Origin: Oehlia diaphana | Taxonomy: Eukaryota; Glomeromycota; Glomeromycetes; Glomerales; Glomeraceae | NCBI GenBank assembly: GCA_003833135.1 | Contig: QZLH01000383.1 | Location: forward strand, 34,841 to 82,911 | DNA: 48,071 nt | Reading direction: 5' to 3' | Shown here: piece by piece, positions 45,188 through 48,071 of the stretch | Layout of the letters: the number at the start of each line of letters is the position of its first letter | Numbering within the stretch: the first letter of the stretch is position 1 | Notes under the pieces: model-generated | Seen by the model: only the letters and a program-made list of their open reading frames with translations | Told to the model about the DNA's origin: nothing | The model's database searches: none | Made by a program: the position numbers and the translations under genes

Positions 45188-45493
45188 CTAGCACCATTCC
45201 ATACAGCCACAACCACCACAGTGAAAGTTGTCATTACCTTTGTCGGTACAGTTATCACATGCACAAGGATGATTACCTTCTCTGATACAAGCGTAGAGGT
45301 TGGAACCGTAGACGCAGTGCGTTACGTCTATATCTGCATGATCCTCATATTTAAAAATTCCACAGGGAGGCAAATCACCGCAACCCCTTTTTTGTAAGGA
45401 CCTCTTGATACCTATTCCGAACGTTGGTGAAGCGAGTATTAGTGCAATAATGGCCATTAGACATATAACGAAGTTTGCTTTTGGGAAGTGCAT
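45188..45493 (-). CDS. Small secreted cysteine-rich protein, effector-like
   Basis: Single exon of 101 aa. The frame is open 15 codons further upstream, but M at 45493 is preferred because it directly begins a classical signal peptide (MHFPKANFVICLMAIIALIL, cleavage about residue 26). Two dibasic sites follow (KR at 30-31 and 35-36), suggesting Kex2-type processing to a mature peptide beginning GCGD. The mature 65 residues hold 11 cysteines (38, 44, 60, 69, 77, 79, 82, 92, 95, 97, 101), many Gly and Asp/Asn, and end in WC. An odd number leaves one free Cys or a dimer. I do not recognise the family. The profile fits secreted candidates of symbiotic fungi but the function is unknown. It lies alone in repeat-rich DNA with its own TATA box. 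Confidence 0.8.
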   Translation of the reverse strand: MHFPKANFVICLMAIIALILASPTFGIGIKRSLQKRGCGDLPPCGIFKYEDHADIDVTHCVYGSNLYACIREGNHPCACDNCTDKGNDNFHCGGCGCMEWC

Positions 45494-45614
45494 GTTAAAG
45501 ACGACGGAAATTATCTGCTGATGGTGAGGTATTGACAATAGTGCGGGATGGCAAGTGTACAGATGATTTGCTTTTTTTTTTTAGGTGGATAGGACTTTAC
45601 GAGAAGACTTCGCG

Positions 45615-45622
45615 TTTTTATA
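45615..45622 (-). promoter_or_regulatory. TATA box of the secreted-protein gene
   Basis: On the minus strand TATAAAAA (in GATATAAAAACGCGAAG) lies about 122 bp before the ATG at 45493. It is the clearest TATA match in this less AT-rich stretch. Confidence 0.5.
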
Positions 45623-45738
45623 TCTACAATCCGGGACACCCACGTGTAGATTTATACACGTTTGCGCGTGAATTCATGAACACATTCAGAAAATCTGGGT
45701 TTTTTCACTTTAAGTTCCCATTCAGCTTGAAGATTTAG

Positions 45739-46492
45739 TATTAATAGAGATTCATCATTTCCATTTATATTCTTTTCTGAATTTATTTGAAACAGATAGT
45801 ATCTTCACAAATAGTCTCGCTTACGGGCCGTTTCCCGAATCAGGACATTTTACCGACAGCCTAATTCTGGTCGTTGATCACGTGTTAGTGCATAACTCTG
45901 GCCAAACATGTCGGGAAATCGTGCCGTAACCGATCTTCCATAACAAAATCGTTAGTTAGTGACCCATTTAAGGAATAGCATGTATAAATAATTAAGTATC
46001 GATATAAATAAAATAATATAGTGAAATATGCTTTTGCGTTCAAGGGACGCGTCTAATCAAATACATATAATCCGCTTTCAAGTGTTAAAATCTTATTTAA
46101 CTGTCATTTTTTCCTTCTTTCTAGCGCAAAAAATGATCCAATATTTTATTATAATAAACTTGATACAAACTGCTATAACTCGCAATACATTTCAGAGATA
46201 ATATGAATAAGGAGTGTCATTTATTACGAATATCCATTTTGTTATAAGTCTTACCCGCTATATAAAATCTTATGTTACACTATATATTCTTACCCACCCC
46301 TAAAATGTTATGCATTGCCCTAAGTTTTATTTACCCGATCATGATGAATACTATGAAAAAGTAGCAAGAACATCCCCTATAACAAATGGTAATGTTTGTT
46401 GATCATTAATCAATTTTGCACATGATATACTGTATGTAAAAATAATGAGCACAAATTGGATGTTATCTATTTATTTTGTTTATAAATTTAGT
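45739..46492. other. Distal upstream region and spacer
   Basis: Contains GATCACGTG (E-box 45879-45884) within TTGATCACGTGTTAGTGCAT, which resembles the phrase upstream of Gemin2 at 19079. No coding sequence is recognised. Confidence 0.4.
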
Positions 46493-46642
46493 TTAATTAA
46501 TGTACATACTTATAAAATATATTATGGTTTCTATGAGTCTTTCAGCTTGTAGACTGAGTTGACTATTGATTTCGTCAGATTCTTTGGTTTCCACTGCTAC
46601 AGATTTTCTTTTACGAGCTGAGTTCCATTGGAAATAAAGCAT
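46493..46642 (-). pseudogene. Short coding remnant, charged helix
   Basis: A 49-codon frame begins MLYFQWNSARKRKSVAVETK and then reads SDEINSQLSLQAERLIETI. The basic-then-acidic helical wording resembles the C-terminal end of DNA-binding or trihelix-like proteins expanded in these fungi. Just upstream another frame reads FDERVPNNALFPMEL, suggesting a frame-broken longer gene. Confidence 0.35.
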
Positions 46643-47454
46643 TATTTGGAACACGTTCATCAAAAATCAATTTATTGGATTTTGTACCTGGCTATTAATA
46701 AATTTTTTTTTTGTTTAAAAAATTAAGATTGACTTTGTAATAATATTTTATTAGATAATTTTTACTTTCCATAATAGTAGTGACTTGATAAGATATACTA
46801 TCATTAAAATTTTATATTTACTAATATCAACATTTTCTATTCTTTTTAAAATATCTTCTATAAATCCTTATTATTTTTTGGCAATGAAATATATTTCTAA
46901 ACCTGCTTTTTTAGTTTATATTATAAATTTTTATAGAATTCAAGTTTAACTTTATGTAAGTCAGAAAATACTATTTATTTTATTTATTTTTTTTTTAATT
47001 TTTAATTATCTTTGTTATATGAATAGATACATTATTTTTTAAAATTTTCCAATTATTTAAGTTATTTAGAATAAAATTAAGTAATTTTTAATATTATTTA
47101 TATTGCATTTATTACTAATTTTATCAATAGATTAAAAAATTTTTTATAAAATATCTTTATATTATTACTTTTTATTAGTTTGACTTTATAAATAATCTAA
47201 TAATTTACATTATATTTTTTGTGAATTTATATTTTACCATTATTTATAAATAATTTAAATTTTAAACTTTGAATTTATTACTTAATTACATTTTTCTATT
47301 TATTTATTTTTATTTTTTATTTTTTAATATATGTAGAAAAAGTCCTTTTCTACTACTAATATAACTATAAAATCTTATTTGTAAAAACAATTACTTAAAT
47401 TTTTTATATTCTATATAGTAGTTTTTAAATTTTAATAAATATTCCTTTTAGTAG
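46643..47454. other. AT desert
   Basis: Almost pure A/T without coding structure or a clear repeat. Confidence 0.5.
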
Positions 47455-47623
47455 TTAGGGTACTGTCAGATATTACCTAATATCACTTTAATATAAGAGC
47501 TTACCCCCCCCTAAGTAAGATATATTATATATATAATTCCTTATATAGTATTATATGTAACCTAAGATCTTTAGTTACTCCCTCTTCCCCTAAAATATTA
47601 GGTAATATCTGATAGTACCCTTA
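47455..47623. mobile_element. PIF/Harbinger-like MITE with TTA target duplication
   Basis: Element 47458-47620 (163 bp) has inverted ends GGGTACTGTCAGATATTACC and GGGTACTATCAGATATTACC, both continuing TAATAT. It is flanked by TTA on each side. A 3-bp TTA/TWA duplication and TIRs starting GG are typical of Tourist-type MITEs of the PIF/Harbinger superfamily. Confidence 0.8.
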
Positions 47624-47743
47624 TTACAATTTGCTAGTTTTAAATAAAATAATTTTACTTTTATAAGTTTTATAAATAGTAATAATATTATAAATAGTAG
47701 TTTTTTTTTAAATTTCAATATTTTATAATTAAAAATCTGGTAA

Positions 47744-47830
47744 TGGGCGTCTTCACAGACCCCGTGATTGAGATTATGATTGAGATTAGGATTGAGATCA
47801 GCTTGAGATTAGGATTAACGGTTCAATCTT
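47744..47830. repeat. GATTGAGATTAG tandem repeats, possible transposon end
   Basis: After GGGCGTCTTCACAGACCCCG the 12-mer GATTGAGATTAG/T repeats four times with variants (47765-47818). The GC-rich start next to TAA, the subterminal repeats and an ORF 100 bp inside suggest the terminus of a larger DNA transposon that continues beyond the window. Confidence 0.45.
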
Positions 47831-47917
47831 GATTCACACAAAATTGGTGTTACATTAAGATTAAGATTTACCGTTACAATTTTTTTTTTAACAAATAAAA
47901 TATAATTCTTTTTCGTA

Positions 47918-48071
47918 ATGAGTAATGAAACTGAAATTTTAATAATTATTTTAATAATAATTATACTAATTAAATATAATGAATTTGAAGAATCTTTAAA
48001 TACTTATCAAATTGATCAAGAAGAGGAAAATTATAATATTTTACCTATAAGTTTGTTGTATTTGCAACAAC
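47918..48071 (+). CDS. N-terminal part of an ORF running off the window
   Basis: ATG at 47918 opens 51 codons to the window end without a stop: MSNETEILIIILIIIILIKY, then an acidic stretch with QIDQEEENYNILP. The hydrophobic start followed by an acidic, Tyr-rich segment resembles the N-terminus of Harbinger-type nucleases from these fungi, but too little is visible to assign. Confidence 0.45.
   Translation, partial: MSNETEILIIILIIIILIKYNEFEESLNTYQIDQEEENYNILPISLLYLQQ

Noticed and set aside
45532..45738. 68-codon plus-strand frame (TIVRDGKCTDDLLFFFRW...)
   Set aside because: Occupies the promoter of the divergent secreted-protein gene, includes a poly-T run and the reverse of its TATA box, and shows no homology; a real gene is not excluded but not supported.
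1..48071. tRNA, rRNA and telomeric repeats
   Set aside because: No tRNA B-box with a matching acceptor stem, no rRNA-like GC-rich block and no TTAGGG runs were seen on reading; a covariance scan could still find a tRNA.

Overview
The window looks like nuclear DNA of an arbuscular mycorrhizal fungus, probably Rhizophagus or a close relative in Glomeromycotina. The evidence is very AT-rich DNA, many short GT-AG introns (about 50-110 nt), large AT-only deserts full of decayed transposable elements, and protein families expanded in these fungi. The species is inferred from gene style, not from a database match. A run of 656 Ns (23915-24570) marks an assembly gap, and the window opens with a 26-nt poly-T.

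Layout. 1-10.4 kb is a gene-poor, repeat-rich desert. It holds a minisatellite, a hAT-like non-autonomous element with perfect 8-bp target duplications (5181-5692), a second inverted-repeat element (6414-6967) and a dispersed repeat that recurs inverted at 44.3 kb. 10.4-19.0 kb is a compact island of four conserved genes, each resolved into exons: a Gyp7/TBC1D15-type Rab GAP (-), a kelch-repeat type I membrane protein (+), an inositol-polyphosphate 5-phosphatase (+) and a Gemin2/SIP1 homologue (-). 19.0-29.3 kb is transposon territory. It holds a 2.26-kb element with 157-bp inverted termini enclosing ten tandem units that each look like a mini-exon with splice sites, a Tc1/mariner-like element cut by the gap, a GATATCATTT-type array and decayed copies of expanded fungal gene families.

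29.3-34.7 kb carries an uncharacterised protein gene whose 5' end is unclear, a possible small two-exon gene, a second and unrelated mini-exon-like array, a compact structured element, and a PD-(D/E)XK nuclease-like gene. The upstream exons of that gene include two 12-nt microexons and an in-frame TGA. 34.7-41.4 kb is another desert with gene remnants and a 999-bp element that is one imperfect palindrome from end to end, flanked by TA. 41.5-42.6 kb is an intact four-exon SAM methyltransferase. 45.2-45.5 kb encodes a small secreted protein with 11 cysteines, an effector-like candidate. At the right edge a Harbinger-like MITE is followed by a possible transposon terminus and the start of an ORF that leaves the window.

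Functionally the island genes are housekeeping: membrane-traffic GAP, phosphoinositide turnover and snRNP assembly. They sit close together, while lineage-specific genes (nuclease-like, secreted Cys-rich, methyltransferase, the unknown at 30 kb) lie isolated in repeats. The most unusual signal is the recurrence, at three places, of tandemly duplicated units shaped as acceptor site + 12-34-nt exon-like core + donor site.
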